Under the pieces are notes generated by a model. That model did not search any database. It was given only the letters and a program-made list of their open reading frames with translations, and had not been told where the DNA came from. Shown here in pieces: positions 35,897-46,277 of a stretch of DNA of 64,000 bases (positions within the stretch are counted from its first letter, which is position 1; every line of letters begins with the position of its first letter). This stretch comes from Enterococcus casseliflavus NBRC 100478 (GTDB lineage Bacteria > Bacillota > Bacilli > Lactobacillales > Enterococcaceae), in NCBI RefSeq assembly GCF_001544095.1, contig NZ_BCPT01000010.1, forward strand, positions 1-64,000. Direction: 5' to 3'. The position numbers and the translations under genes are program-made.

Positions 35897-37288
35897 TTAG
35901 CCATTCGTCGCACGCACTTGCGTCGATTGGGTCCCTTGTTCTTCATATCTTTGACTTGGTACCTTTACCTTACTCATATATTTATACAACCAGACAAACA
36001 TTGCGATAAACACAACGGAACCGACGATACCCAAGATATTTCCTTTAAACGCTTCTGCAAATAAAATTCGAAATTCTGGTCCTTCGATCGAAGACCAAGT
36101 GATTTGCTGCCCTTTTTGTATTCCTTCTACTGCGCCGGTTCGATCTGCTAAGCCCGTTAAGATCGGCGTCAAATACGTAGCTGCATATAGATAGATTGGC
36201 ATCGAAATAACCCCCATGATCAGCATACGAACCAAGTTTCCGCCGGTAAGCAATAATCCACCTACTGCGATCGAATAGTTAATGATTCCTGCTAAAGGCA
36301 ACACAGCATTTCCTGGCAAGATGATGGCATAGCCAATAAATACAGGTACCAACAAGATAGCAGTGACCCAAATCTCAGAGCGACCAGCTAATACAGGCCA
36401 ATCTAACCCAATGTAAACTTCCCGATCTTTAAAGCGTTTTTTCATCATTTCCGACATTGCATCAGCAAGTGGTGAAAGGGACTGCATAAACATTTTTGAG
36501 ATCATTGGGAACAAAGCCATTGCCGTCGCGATTTGAATAGCTAAATTCAATGAACCTGACACGCCATAGGCTGCGGCTAACCCCAAGCCTAAGCCTATGA
36601 GAAAGCCCATCACCGAATTTTCAGAGAAGATGCCGATTTTCTTTTTTAAGGCTTTGGTATCGGCACGTCGATTAAAGAAAGGAATTTTATCCATAATCAC
36701 ATTGATCGGTAATAAAAGTACTGCTGAAATATTCATCAAGTGGGTCACTGTTACTAAAGGAATACCAGTCAAGTCCTCAATGTGGCGTTGGAACATATCC
36801 CCCATCTTAAGTTCCAAGATAACCTGTACGACGGCGGTGATAAACCCAGCAAGTAAACTCCCACTGATAAAGTAGACTAGATAGGCAGTCAGCGCTTTGC
36901 CCCATACATTCCACATATCAACATTCAACGTCTTGGTCCAGTTCAAAATCAACATGACAAAATTCACACCAAGAACGACGGCAAAGAAAACAAATGCATA
37001 AGACCATGACCAGGTGATACTTGCTGCTCCTGTCCAACCTAAATCTAGCGCAGGCAAGTTCAAGCCAGTATTTTTCGCCAATGCTTCGGAAGCTGGACTA
37101 ACTGCATTTGACATAAAGCCGATGACCATCGACATCCCAGTAAAAGCAATACCTAACGTGATCGCAGACATAAAGGCTTTTTTGAATTTCATCCCTGCAA
37201 CCAAGCCTAGGATTAAAATGATTAGCGGCACAAAAATAGCGGAACCTAAACCTAAAATATAATTGATAATGTCTTGAAATACTTGCAT
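35897..37288 (-). CDS. PTS IIC component, galactitol family
   Basis: The 463-residue membrane channel of a phosphotransferase system, with about ten hydrophobic segments. The start, QDIINYILGLGSAIFVPLIILILGL (first 26 residues, in part), and the motifs NLPALDLGWTGAASITWSW and LPLAGIINYS resemble GatC. The family transports galactitol, and relatives carry other polyols or sugars. GAAAGAAGTG lies before the ATG at 37288. It follows IIB by 36 bp. Confidence 0.85.
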   Translation of the reverse strand: MQVFQDIINYILGLGSAIFVPLIILILGLVAGMKFKKAFMSAITLGIAFTGMSMVIGFMSNAVSPASEALAKNTGLNLPALDLGWTGAASITWSWSYAFVFFAVVLGVNFVMLILNWTKTLNVDMWNVWGKALTAYLVYFISGSLLAGFITAVVQVILELKMGDMFQRHIEDLTGIPLVTVTHLMNISAVLLLPINVIMDKIPFFNRRADTKALKKKIGIFSENSVMGFLIGLGLGLAAAYGVSGSLNLAIQIATAMALFPMISKMFMQSLSPLADAMSEMMKKRFKDREVYIGLDWPVLAGRSEIWVTAILLVPVFIGYAIILPGNAVLPLAGIINYSIAVGGLLLTGGNLVRMLIMGVISMPIYLYAATYLTPILTGLADRTGAVEGIQKGQQITWSSIEGPEFRILFAEAFKGNILGIVGSVVFIAMFVWLYKYMSKVKVPSQRYEEQGTQSTQVRATNG

Positions 37289-37324
37289 TTTTTTCACTTC
37301 TTTCTTTTGATAGGATGTTTTGTG

Positions 37325-37624
37325 CTAGCCAATCAATTCTTTGATTTCTTCATAAATCGTATCCATACCCATACCTGTAAGAAACGGAATTCCAGCAAAA
37401 ACGTGTACACCTAGCTCAGCCGCTTTTTCCAATACTTCATCATCTGGCTGTGCAACATACACATAAATTCCTGTCGACGGCAATTCGTTTTGGATAGACT
37501 TGTAATCAACTGCTTCAACGGGGAAATCGATCCCGTCATCTTCAAGCATCCCAGCAATTTTACTTGCGATCGTTTGACTTGTTGCAACGCCACTTCCACA
37601 TGCTACGATCAATCTTCTTTTCAT
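37325..37624 (-). CDS. PTS IIB component, galactitol family
   Basis: A 99-residue cytosolic phosphocarrier. The N-terminal loop RLIVACGSGVATSQTIASK contains the phosphocysteine (residue 8). The start at 37624 follows GGAGGG; a longer frame adds five residues without a ribosome binding site. It passes phosphate from the IIA protein encoded just upstream to the sugar crossing IIC. Confidence 0.9.
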   Translation of the reverse strand: MKRRLIVACGSGVATSQTIASKIAGMLEDDGIDFPVEAVDYKSIQNELPSTGIYVYVAQPDDEVLEKAAELGVHVFAGIPFLTGMGMDTIYEEIKELIG

Positions 37625-37644
37625 CTTGAATCCCTCCAAAAATT

Positions 37645-38106
37645 TTATTTTGTATACTGTGTAACTAATTGATAAATTGCCTGTACTTCTTGTGTCCCAA
37701 TGAATGCCTTTACAAATCCTTCATCCATAAATAATGCCATTAACGATTGCAGTAAGCCGACTTGCTCTTTTGGTTCTTTGATCCCTAGAAAAAAGAGATT
37801 CTTGACCTGCATTTCTTGACTGTCACCCATTTGCTTCATCTTCACCTCGTTTTTCAGACGCACGATCGCTATAAAAGGCTTTTCGACATACGCTGGTTCT
37901 GAATGAGGCAAGCCAATATTCAAATACTGTGTAATCAGCCCAGTTGGAAAGGCTTGTTCTCTTGCTAGTAATCCTTCTACATACTGTTCATTCACAAAAC
38001 CTTGTTCCTGTAATCGTTTGGCTATCTCTTCAAATAGTTCTTTCAACTCCTCTCCTTCCACGTCGAGAAAAATCAGCCTTTCATCAAACATGCTCGTATA
38101 GCCCAC
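37645..38106 (-). CDS. PTS IIA component, fructose/mannitol/galactitol class
   Basis: A 153-residue phosphocarrier with the active-site histidine in NIGLPHSEP (about residue 63) and the FLGIKEP segment. It receives phosphate from HPr. The start is a GTG at 38106, eight bases after AAGGAGG; a later ATG exists but is less well placed. It is the first gene of the operon, with a strong promoter overlapped by a cre site. Confidence 0.88.
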   Translation of the reverse strand: MGYTSMFDERLIFLDVEGEELKELFEEIAKRLQEQGFVNEQYVEGLLAREQAFPTGLITQYLNIGLPHSEPAYVEKPFIAIVRLKNEVKMKQMGDSQEMQVKNLFFLGIKEPKEQVGLLQSLMALFMDEGFVKAFIGTQEVQAIYQLVTQYTK

Positions 38107-38155
38107 CTATTCTTCCTCCTTGTTCAACTTTAATGATAAACATTGTTAAACTTTG

Positions 38156-38176
38156 TTATAATGTGTTTTATAATGT
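38156..38176 (-). repeat. Direct repeats in the PTS operon leader
   Basis: The nonamer TTATAATGT occurs at 38156-38164 and again at 38168-38176, a 12-bp period, just downstream of the -10. Together with the nearby AACTTTGTT and its counterpart around 38265-38275 it may be the DeoR regulator's site. Confidence 0.4.
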
Positions 38177-38177
38177 A

Positions 38178-38214
38178 AATATACAATAGTTAATTTTTCT
38201 TGTCAACGCTTTCT
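38178..38214 (-). promoter_or_regulatory. Promoter of the PTS operon with cre site
   Basis: The -35 TTGACA (38201-38206) and -10 TATATT (38178-38183) are 17 bp apart. On the plus strand TGTCAACGCTTTCT (38201-38214) matches the cre consensus at all but the last position and covers the -35, so CcpA repression is very likely. Confidence 0.75.
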
Positions 38215-38291
38215 TTTCGTATTTTTTCCAAACTGGTTACTTTTACCGATACATAAAATTATCAAACTTTAACAAAGATGAACATTTATCC

Positions 38292-38320
38292 TTGCTTTTT
38301 CCAAAAGTAAATGCTATTAA
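38292..38320 (+). promoter_or_regulatory. Promoter of the deoR-type regulator
   Basis: The -35 TTGCTT (38292-38297) and -10 TATTAA (38315-38320) are 17 bp apart, with an extended TG upstream of the -10. Confidence 0.5.
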
Positions 38321-38387
38321 TTAATGTATAAAGAAGACAGTTGAAAAAGAAACTTAAAAAAATCGTTAATCAACCAGAGGTGAAACT

Positions 38388-39149
38388 ATGTTAAAGAAAG
38401 AACGGCAAGAAAAAATTCTAGCGCTAGTGAATCAGCACGATTACTTATCCATTGCAGAAATAGCCAAAACATTAGACGTTTCCGATATGACCATTCGTAG
38501 AGATATTACAGAGTTAGCGAATCAATCTTTATTGGTAAAAATCTATGGTGGCGCCCAAAAACTCGAAAAAATCGAACACGAGCTTTCTACTCAAGAAAAA
38601 ATCGATACGAATGTTGCTGAAAAAAAATTCATTGGAAAAGTGATGAACAGTATCATTTCAGACAACGATACTATCTATATCGGTGCTGGAACTACGATGC
38701 TTCACGCTTTACCTGAACTAAAAAAAGCAAACTTATTCGTGATCACAAATAGTTTGCTTGCTTTTAATTATTTGATTTACAACACAGACTATCGTGTCTT
38801 ATTGACAGGCGGAGAATTTTCCCGCACGACGGAAGAATTTTATGGGGAAACGGCAGAGAAGAGTTTTGAAAATTTAAATATCGATATCGCTTTTGCTGCT
38901 ACAAATGGGATCTTTGAAAATAATATCACCACTGCGAATCTTGTTGAAGGTTCGATTCAACGAGTCGCTTTCAAGCATTCCCGTAAAAAATGCATCGTTG
39001 CGGATAGTTCCAAGTTTAATCGCTCCGACGTTTACACCTTTTACTCACTTTCAGATATCGACTATTTGATCACTGATGATAAACTTTCTGAGACTACTTT
39101 TGAGTATTATCGCTCCTTTACAGAGATCCTCAAGGAGGAACAAAAATGA
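38388..39149 (+). CDS. DeoR/GlpR-family transcriptional regulator
   Basis: A 253-residue repressor. The N-terminal helix-turn-helix (residues 1-55) reads RQEKILALVNQHDYLSIAEIAK and VSDMTIRRDI. The sugar-phosphate-sensing domain has the YIGAGTTMLHALPEL phosphate loop and LLTGGEF. It faces away from the PTS operon and overlaps the kinase by 4 bp (ATGA), so it very likely regulates both, with a sugar phosphate of this pathway as inducer. Confidence 0.9.
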   Translation: MLKKERQEKILALVNQHDYLSIAEIAKTLDVSDMTIRRDITELANQSLLVKIYGGAQKLEKIEHELSTQEKIDTNVAEKKFIGKVMNSIISDNDTIYIGAGTTMLHALPELKKANLFVITNSLLAFNYLIYNTDYRVLLTGGEFSRTTEEFYGETAEKSFENLNIDIAFAATNGIFENNITTANLVEGSIQRVAFKHSRKKCIVADSSKFNRSDVYTFYSLSDIDYLITDDKLSETTFEYYRSFTEILKEEQK

Positions 39150-40102
39150 TTTTAACCATCACAATGAACCCTTCCATGGACTACAACTATTTGGTTCCTT
39201 CGTTGAAATTAGATCAAGTAAATCGGGTAGATAACCCACATACATCAATTGGGGGAAAAGGTATCAATGCTGGCAGAGTCATCGCACAATCTGGGGAAGA
39301 CGTTTTATTGACAGGTATTTTAGGTGGACCTGTAGGCAAAACGATCCTTGATTCTTTACTAGCCGAAGAACGTTATGTATTGGATTTCCTAACCATCGAT
39401 GGTAATTCTCGCAATGCGATCACGATCATGCATGACGGTAACACCCATACAGAGCTAGTAGAAAAAGGACTTTATCTATCGGAGAAAAACGAACAACTTT
39501 TTTACCAACACCTTGCAGCATTAATTGAACAACATCCCATCACGGTCGTCTGTATTTCTGGATCAGTAAATTCTGATAATGGGCATTTTCACGATCAATT
39601 GCTTCAATTCATCCGTAAGACATTAGGTGAGCAGGTACCAATCCTCATGGATATAGCTGGTGAACAACTAAAAAATTGTTTGACTCAAACGAATGCTCGT
39701 CCGAATTTTATTAAACCGAATCAACAGGAATTAGAAGAACTAATAGGTCAAAAATTGTATTCATCTCAAGATATTTTCTCTGTCTTAGAGAGCACTCTTT
39801 TCGAAGGAATCGACACTGTCATGGTATCTCAAGGCGGCGATGGGGCAATCGTTAAACATCAGTCGACTTTTTATAAGATTGAGATTCCTAAAATCGCCGT
39901 CGTTAATACGACTGGCTGTGGCGATTCAACTGTTGGTGGCATGGCTGTTGCATTGAATAAACAATATCCAATGGAACAAGCATTGACCTATTCTATGGCT
40001 TGTGGCATGTCTAATGCGCTTTCGAAAACAAACGGTACGATTGATCCTGCACAAGTCGCTACATTTAGCGAACAGATCCACCTTTTCAAGATCAAAGAAT
40101 AA
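39146..40102 (+). CDS. PfkB-family sugar-phosphate kinase (LacC/FruK-like)
   Basis: A 318-residue kinase of the 1-phosphofructokinase/tagatose-6-phosphate kinase group. The start ILTITMNPSMDY, the substrate loop SIGGKGINAGRV (about residue 32), and the catalytic NTTGCGDSTVGGMA (about residue 253) are all present; Asp258 would be the base. It would make a ketose bisphosphate or 1-phosphate derivative. Tagatose-6-phosphate is the textbook substrate next to a galactitol PTS, but the required dehydrogenase is absent here, so the substrate is open. Confidence 0.87.
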   Translation: MILTITMNPSMDYNYLVPSLKLDQVNRVDNPHTSIGGKGINAGRVIAQSGEDVLLTGILGGPVGKTILDSLLAEERYVLDFLTIDGNSRNAITIMHDGNTHTELVEKGLYLSEKNEQLFYQHLAALIEQHPITVVCISGSVNSDNGHFHDQLLQFIRKTLGEQVPILMDIAGEQLKNCLTQTNARPNFIKPNQQELEELIGQKLYSSQDIFSVLESTLFEGIDTVMVSQGGDGAIVKHQSTFYKIEIPKIAVVNTTGCGDSTVGGMAVALNKQYPMEQALTYSMACGMSNALSKTNGTIDPAQVATFSEQIHLFKIKE

Positions 40103-40156
40103 TCGGCTACCCTTTTTTTGGTTCTCTTGATTACGCAAAACATTCGTTGGTACAAA

Positions 40157-40212
40157 TAAAAAAAGCCCTAGCTAAGTGCAACTGATTGGTTCAGTGGTCT
40201 TAGCTAGGACTG
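40157..40212 (-). terminator. mnmA terminator
   Basis: Arms AGTCCTAGCTAAG and CTTAGCTAGGGCT enclose a loop of about 22 bases. On the minus strand the second arm is followed by seven T. Confidence 0.85.
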
Positions 40213-40225
40213 ATTGTGTTAGTGG

Positions 40226-41847
<1,622 letters not shown>

Positions 41848-42561
41848 ATGAGATCACACACAGGGATATCGAAAACTAGGAGAAACGACGGAAAGAAAAG
41901 AAAGAGCCTTGCGCTACTACTTTTTCTCATCGGTGGTATTTTTGTCATTCATTACGTGATTGATCAGGTCAGGGATGCTGCGTTTGATCAGACAGCGCTT
42001 GTCTCAAAAGAGTTCACTCACCAAGCCAATCAAGCGATTCAACAAGCGATGGCAGACACGCAGCAAGTGCCATTGATTGTACAAGCCGATCAACGCTGGG
42101 GCAATGACACATATGGATATGGAGAAACGCAAAATACGTTTGCAGCAAACGGGTGCGCTATTGCTTCTTTAGCGATGATCGATTCTTTTTGGACGGATCA
42201 TCCGTCGAATCCTGACAAACTATTAAAGTGGGCTGGCGATCAATTTTATCTTCCCAAACAAGGAACGAGTTGGCAAATCTTTCCTCAGTTTGCCGAAGCT
42301 TTTGGTTACCAATTTGCCGATTTAGGAAGTTCCTTTGCGGCTGCCTATGAGAAAATGACACAAGGCATCCCCGTTGTGGTCTCGGTTCAAGCAGGAACCT
42401 TTACGACCTCAGGACATATCATGGTATTGGCTTTGAACAAAGAAGGAGCGATTCAAGTATTCGATCCTAATGATTCCCCCGAAAAAGCCCATTATGAGAA
42501 AAGCTATCCTAACGATGTCTTTCAAGCAGAAGGAATCCATTATTGGAGCTTTTGGCTTTGA
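41848..42561 (+). CDS. Membrane-anchored C39-like cysteine peptidase
   Basis: A 237-residue protein with a basic N-terminus and one hydrophobic segment (about residues 22-42) that should anchor it outside the cell or act as signal peptide. The catalytic domain is of the peptidase C39-like family: Cys in NGCAIASLAM (about residue 109), His in TSGHIMVLALN (about 189) and Asp in VFDPNDSP (about 205). Such proteins cut peptides outside the cell or process cell-wall material. AGGAGGGG precedes the ATG. It is monocistronic. Confidence 0.85.
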   Translation: MRSHTGISKTRRNDGKKRKSLALLLFLIGGIFVIHYVIDQVRDAAFDQTALVSKEFTHQANQAIQQAMADTQQVPLIVQADQRWGNDTYGYGETQNTFAANGCAIASLAMIDSFWTDHPSNPDKLLKWAGDQFYLPKQGTSWQIFPQFAEAFGYQFADLGSSFAAAYEKMTQGIPVVVSVQAGTFTTSGHIMVLALNKEGAIQVFDPNDSPEKAHYEKSYPNDVFQAEGIHYWSFWL

Positions 42562-42605
42562 TGTTCTGATCGGCTGAAGCTGCAAAAACACGCCATTTTT
42601 GCGAC

Positions 42606-42635
42606 AAAAAAAGACTAGCCGAAGCTAGTCTTTTG
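42606..42635. terminator. Bidirectional terminator between the C39-like gene and gls24
   Basis: Arms AAAAGACTAGC and GCTAGTCTTTT around a CGAA tetraloop, with A and T runs on each side. Confidence 0.88.
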
Positions 42636-42647
42636 CTTATCTTACTA

Positions 42648-43166
42648 TTATTGAACGCGTGGTTCGTTGTTTTCTTGAATACGCGTCGTTGTTCGGTTGA
42701 AGGCACCTTTGGCTTTACGTGTTTGTTTTGACGCAAAGTCACCAGTTGTTTCTGCCGCACTGCTTACTTTGTCTTGAACTGTTTCAGAGTCTTTTTCGAA
42801 TTGTTCACGTGTTTTGACATCTGCTACGTTCACGTTTACTTCGATGACGTCTAAATTCGTCATTTTGTTGACTTGTGTTGAAACAACCTCTTTGATTTGG
42901 TCGTAGATCGTGGTCATGTCGCTGCCGTATTCTGCAACGATATCAAGATCGACTGCCACTTGTTTTTTCCCAACTTCAACGTTGATCCCTGAAGTCACAT
43001 CATCGGTGTTGACTAATTTACCTGCAATATTTGAGAAGAAACCGCCATCGACTGTTAAGAGTCCGTCTACAGATTCTAATGCAATGCCTACGATTTTTTG
43101 AATCACTTTATCTTCGTAAGTTAATTCTCCTTTAACACCTGTTGTTGGTTTTGTTTGGTTTTCCAT
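42648..43166 (-). CDS. gls24: Asp23/Gls24-family envelope stress protein
   Basis: A 172-residue protein of the general stress group that includes enterococcal Gls24, a starvation and bile-salt response protein. The conserved core (about residues 10-115) includes VIQKIVGIALESVDGLL and VDLDIVAEYGSD; the tail is polar. It sits with amaP and DUF2273 in one operon, the standard alkaline-shock arrangement in which AmaP anchors Asp23/Gls24 at the membrane. It is last in the operon, 56 bp after DUF2273. Confidence 0.93.
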   Translation of the reverse strand: MENQTKPTTGVKGELTYEDKVIQKIVGIALESVDGLLTVDGGFFSNIAGKLVNTDDVTSGINVEVGKKQVAVDLDIVAEYGSDMTTIYDQIKEVVSTQVNKMTNLDVIEVNVNVADVKTREQFEKDSETVQDKVSSAAETTGDFASKQTRKAKGAFNRTTTRIQENNEPRVQ

Positions 43167-43222
43167 CGTACATTCCTCCTACTATAATCTTGATATAAAT
43201 TAAACTAATAATGTTACCAAAG

Positions 43223-43417
43223 TTAACGGCGCGGTCTTTGAAATTGTTCAAAGAATCCGACTTCTTTGAGATAAAATCCCAGATACATACCTAGTGCCGT
43301 AAACAGCACCAGCAGTATGGTTTTCAAAAAGCCGATCGTTAGAAACAGGATCGCTAGGATCAAACCGAAACCTGCAAAGATAAGCGGGATCTTATAGTGG
43401 TAGAACCATTCACTCAT
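43223..43417 (-). CDS. DUF2273 small membrane protein
   Basis: A 64-residue protein with two hydrophobic stretches (about residues 10-26 and 30-48), IPLIFAGFGLILAILFLT and TILLVLFTALGMYLGFYL, and a basic end. It is a member of the Asp23-operon family DUF2273. It starts 11 bp after the amaP stop, and its role is unknown beyond membrane association. Confidence 0.88.
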   Translation of the reverse strand: MSEWFYHYKIPLIFAGFGLILAILFLTIGFLKTILLVLFTALGMYLGFYLKEVGFFEQFQRPRR

Positions 43418-43428
43418 ACCTGTTCCTC

Positions 43429-43992
43429 CTAAACTACACGTGGCTGGTCATGGGCTGCTGGCGTTTCTTGCGTATCTTTTAAGACAACTTCCGTTTGGAT
43501 ATTGCTTTCGATACCGAAAAGCTGCTGCAGACTGCTGCTGATCTCACCAACCAATGCTTCTTGTTTTTGCGGGATGGCTGCTGTTTGTTTCATTTCTCCA
43601 TCGATTTTTACGGATACTTTATTCTTGACGATTTTGATTTTTACGGATGGCTGATGGATGAAATCTGCTTGTTTCACCCGTTCAAGCACAAAATGCTCTA
43701 ACGCCTTCTTCTGAATCACTAAATCGCCTGTCTTATGGGAAATGATCAAGCGGTCCGAACGTTTTGGATAAAACAAAACGACAAAGAGCGCGATCACGGT
43801 AAAAATGGCAAAGCCAACAGATAACCAAAAGAGCAGCATACTCATGGAAGATCCGACCCAAGGATATTCATCCAAAGGAATCAAGTAAACAGGCAATGAA
43901 GCCGCTTGCTGATTGGCGATGATCCCAAAATAAAAGACAAGTAAGAGTAAAAGCAATCCGATGATAAAAATCACTTTAGAAATCTTACGCAT
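43429..43992 (-). CDS. amaP: Alkaline-shock membrane anchor protein AmaP
   Basis: A 187-residue protein with two N-terminal transmembrane segments (about residues 6-25 and 50-75) and a cytosolic Asp23-like domain (about 85-175) that docks Gls24. It is the first gene of amaP-DUF2273-gls24. AAAGGAGG lies seven bases before the ATG at 43992; a TTG two codons earlier abuts that site and is rejected. Confidence 0.9.
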   Translation of the reverse strand: MRKISKVIFIIGLLLLLLVFYFGIIANQQAASLPVYLIPLDEYPWVGSSMSMLLFWLSVGFAIFTVIALFVVLFYPKRSDRLIISHKTGDLVIQKKALEHFVLERVKQADFIHQPSVKIKIVKNKVSVKIDGEMKQTAAIPQKQEALVGEISSSLQQLFGIESNIQTEVVLKDTQETPAAHDQPRVV

Positions 43993-44143
43993 TGGCAACC
44001 TCCTTTACTGCTTTCTACTTAAAGCATACACATTTCTTAAATATCCATCAAATAATAACTCTTGGAATCGATTATTTTTTACATATAAAGTTTATTTTTA
44101 TCAAAAAAATTTCCTTAATCAAAGCTTGCTGTCAAAGTCATCA

Positions 44144-44190
44144 CAAAAAAAGCAAGCCGCCCAAATCTGTTTGGACGCTTGCTTTTTTTG
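44144..44190 (-). terminator. Terminator of the phosphoesterase gene
   Basis: Arms AAAAAAAGCAAGC and GCTTGCTTTTTTT form a hairpin with a further internal stem. It lies just after the phosphoesterase stop. Confidence 0.85.
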
Positions 44191-44197
44191 TTATCTG

Positions 44198-44803
44198 TTA
44201 ACGAGCCAGCTTAGTAAGTTCTTGTTGTTTTGCATGATACAACACCGCCAGTTCATTTTCGGAAACTGGCCGACCAAAAGGACGCGGCTGTGGCAGAAAC
44301 GCCAATTCTGGTGCATCGACTCCTACGTTGAGATTCTCAGCGATCGGTACACTGTGATGATGAATGTGCCCATGCAGATTGCGGCTGTTTTTGGTGATCC
44401 CCAGCAGCATAGGATAATGGGTCAGTATAAATTGCTGATGAGCAAACTTCAGCAAGACACCGACATCTTCAAACGCATACTTTTCGGCTCCCAAACAACC
44501 AGGATCATGCTTGCGCAAGTACGCAAAGAAAGCTCTGGTATCATGATTGCCTTTGATAAAAACGATTTTGCCCTGCAGCTGTGCTAACAGCGCAGCAATT
44601 TCTGGAAAGCCCGCTTCGTAATCAGGGTGCATCGCGACATCCCCTAAATGATAGACGACATCTTTATCCGCAACGACCTCATTCCAGCTGGCGATCATCG
44701 TTTCATGCATTTGCGTCACTGTCTCAAAGGGGCGTGGGGCAAAGTCATTGTCCCCGAGCAAGGCTGCATGAAAATAGTGGGTATCAGACGTAAAAAATTT
44801 CAT
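44198..44803 (-). CDS. Metallophosphoesterase
   Basis: A 201-residue calcineurin-like phosphoesterase. All metal-binding motifs are present: SDTHYFH (residues 6-12), HLGDVAMH (about 52), KGNHDTRAF (about 84), THYPM (about 123) and NLHGHIHHH (about 140). The substrate is not predictable. It lies downstream of the aldo/keto reductase on the same strand with a 41-bp gap, and the two may share a transcript. Confidence 0.88.
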   Translation of the reverse strand: MKFFTSDTHYFHAALLGDNDFAPRPFETVTQMHETMIASWNEVVADKDVVYHLGDVAMHPDYEAGFPEIAALLAQLQGKIVFIKGNHDTRAFFAYLRKHDPGCLGAEKYAFEDVGVLLKFAHQQFILTHYPMLLGITKNSRNLHGHIHHHSVPIAENLNVGVDAPELAFLPQPRPFGRPVSENELAVLYHAKQQELTKLAR

Positions 44804-44844
44804 AGTCGCTCCTTACCTTGATGCTTTTTCTGTGACCAGCGTCT

Positions 44845-45690
44845 TTAAATCATCGCTAGCGGCTGCTTTTTCGTCGGTGCAGGAAACCGCGCATCGATTG
44901 CTGCCAATTCGCTTTTGGAAAAAACGATTTTGCAAGCTTCAATGTTCTGCAGCATATGCAGCGAGTCACTGGTTTGGGGGATCGCTAAGACGTGGGGTTG
45001 TCGAAGGGTCCATGCCAAAAGCAGCTGAAAGATCGTGCAGCCTTTGGCTTCTGCCAGCTCTTTCAACACTTCATCATTTTTGAAGTGGTGTCCTAGCCGA
45101 TCGCCTTGAGCAATGGGTGAGTAGGCAATCACAGGAATCTCAGCCTCTGCCTGCCAAGGCAAAAGATCGTATTCGATCCCCCGGGCACCTAAATTATAGA
45201 GTACTTGGTTGGCGGCACATTGATCGCCGTTTTCTAACCGCAACAGCTCCTCCATATCTGCCACGTCAAAATTAGAGACGCCCCATGCGCGAATTTTTCC
45301 AGAGGCTTTGGCAGCTTCTAGTGCGTCAACTGTTTCTGCTAACGGCACATCTCCTCGCCAGTGGAGCAGATACAGATCAAGATAGTCGGTGCCTAAACGC
45401 GTTAAGCTGCGGTCTAAAGCTTTCGGCAATTCATCTGAGGAGGCATTCCAGGGATAGACTTTTGAAATCAAATAAAGATCCCCTCGTGTAAAGGGCTGGA
45501 TCGCCTTGCCAACTAGCGTTTCTGCGTTTCCCTCGCCGTACATTTCTGCGGTATCGATGACAGCCGCTCCAGCTTTGATGCCCGCTTGCAACGCATCGAT
45601 CTCGGCTTTTTCCTTGGCTGGGTCATCCCCCATATGCCAAGTCCCCATGCCGACGGCTAGCACTGATTGCTTGTTTAAGGTTCGTTTCAT
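44845..45690 (-). CDS. Aldo/keto reductase
   Basis: A 281-residue NADPH-dependent oxidoreductase. The AKR tetrad is visible: Asp in VIDTAEMYGEG (with Tyr51 region), Lys in YLISKVYPWNA, and His in LYLLHWRGDVPL. The C-terminal cofactor region includes LAIPQTSD. The family reduces many aldehydes and ketones; the substrate is unknown. GAGGG precedes the ATG. Confidence 0.9.
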   Translation of the reverse strand: MKRTLNKQSVLAVGMGTWHMGDDPAKEKAEIDALQAGIKAGAAVIDTAEMYGEGNAETLVGKAIQPFTRGDLYLISKVYPWNASSDELPKALDRSLTRLGTDYLDLYLLHWRGDVPLAETVDALEAAKASGKIRAWGVSNFDVADMEELLRLENGDQCAANQVLYNLGARGIEYDLLPWQAEAEIPVIAYSPIAQGDRLGHHFKNDEVLKELAEAKGCTIFQLLLAWTLRQPHVLAIPQTSDSLHMLQNIEACKIVFSKSELAAIDARFPAPTKKQPLAMI

Positions 45691-45867
45691 CTTGATTCCC
45701 TCTTTCTCGTCTTAACTCATCCTGTTCCTGCGAACACCTTGGGTTTGTTTTCTATAGTATAAAAAGAAACCGCCAAAGATACAAAAGAAGTGTATCAATC
45801 CCATGCCTGCTTGGCGGAGTGACACACTTCTTGCCCTTTGAATGATATAGCTACTTTTGACAAAAGC

Positions 45868-46209
45868 TTACGCTTTGACAAACAACCCGCGGCTGATAAA
45901 ACCATCCATTAAAAAGTAAAATTTTTCTTGCAGCATTTTGTGCTGTTCATCTTTGAAAATGTTGACTGCTTTTAACCCATTGGCTGTCGTGATGGACATC
46001 TTGAAGGTTTGCAGATCTTTTGCAACAGTGATTTTTAATTTAAAGCCTTCTTTGCTTTGGGGTGTTGCTTCAAGGCCGCGAATCAATTGGAAGTTGCCGC
46101 CGTTCGTTTCTGTAAAGCCATTGTCCCGCAACGTATATTTTTTTGCTTCAGGAGCAATGCGGTATTGGGTTGCTGCGCCTAAAACGGTTGCTGTTGTTTC
46201 AAATGCCAT
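45868..46209 (-). CDS. DUF1831 family protein
   Basis: A 113-residue protein of the Lactobacillales DUF1831 family, with the pattern AFETTATVLGAATQYRIAP at the start. It is encoded 68 bp after a cysteine desulfurase gene, a pairing conserved in this order. This suggests a part in sulfur transfer, perhaps for tRNA thiolation, but no experiment is known to me. The true start is the ATG at 46209 behind AAAGAGG; the longer open frame runs into the desulfurase gene. Confidence 0.85.
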   Translation of the reverse strand: MAFETTATVLGAATQYRIAPEAKKYTLRDNGFTETNGGNFQLIRGLEATPQSKEGFKLKITVAKDLQTFKMSITTANGLKAVNIFKDEQHKMLQEKFYFLMDGFISRGLFVKA

Positions 46210-46277
46210 GTTCTTCACCTCTTTAACATCATTTCTTTCATTATAAATAGTTTTCAGCGAGATTGCTAGCCGTTCTC

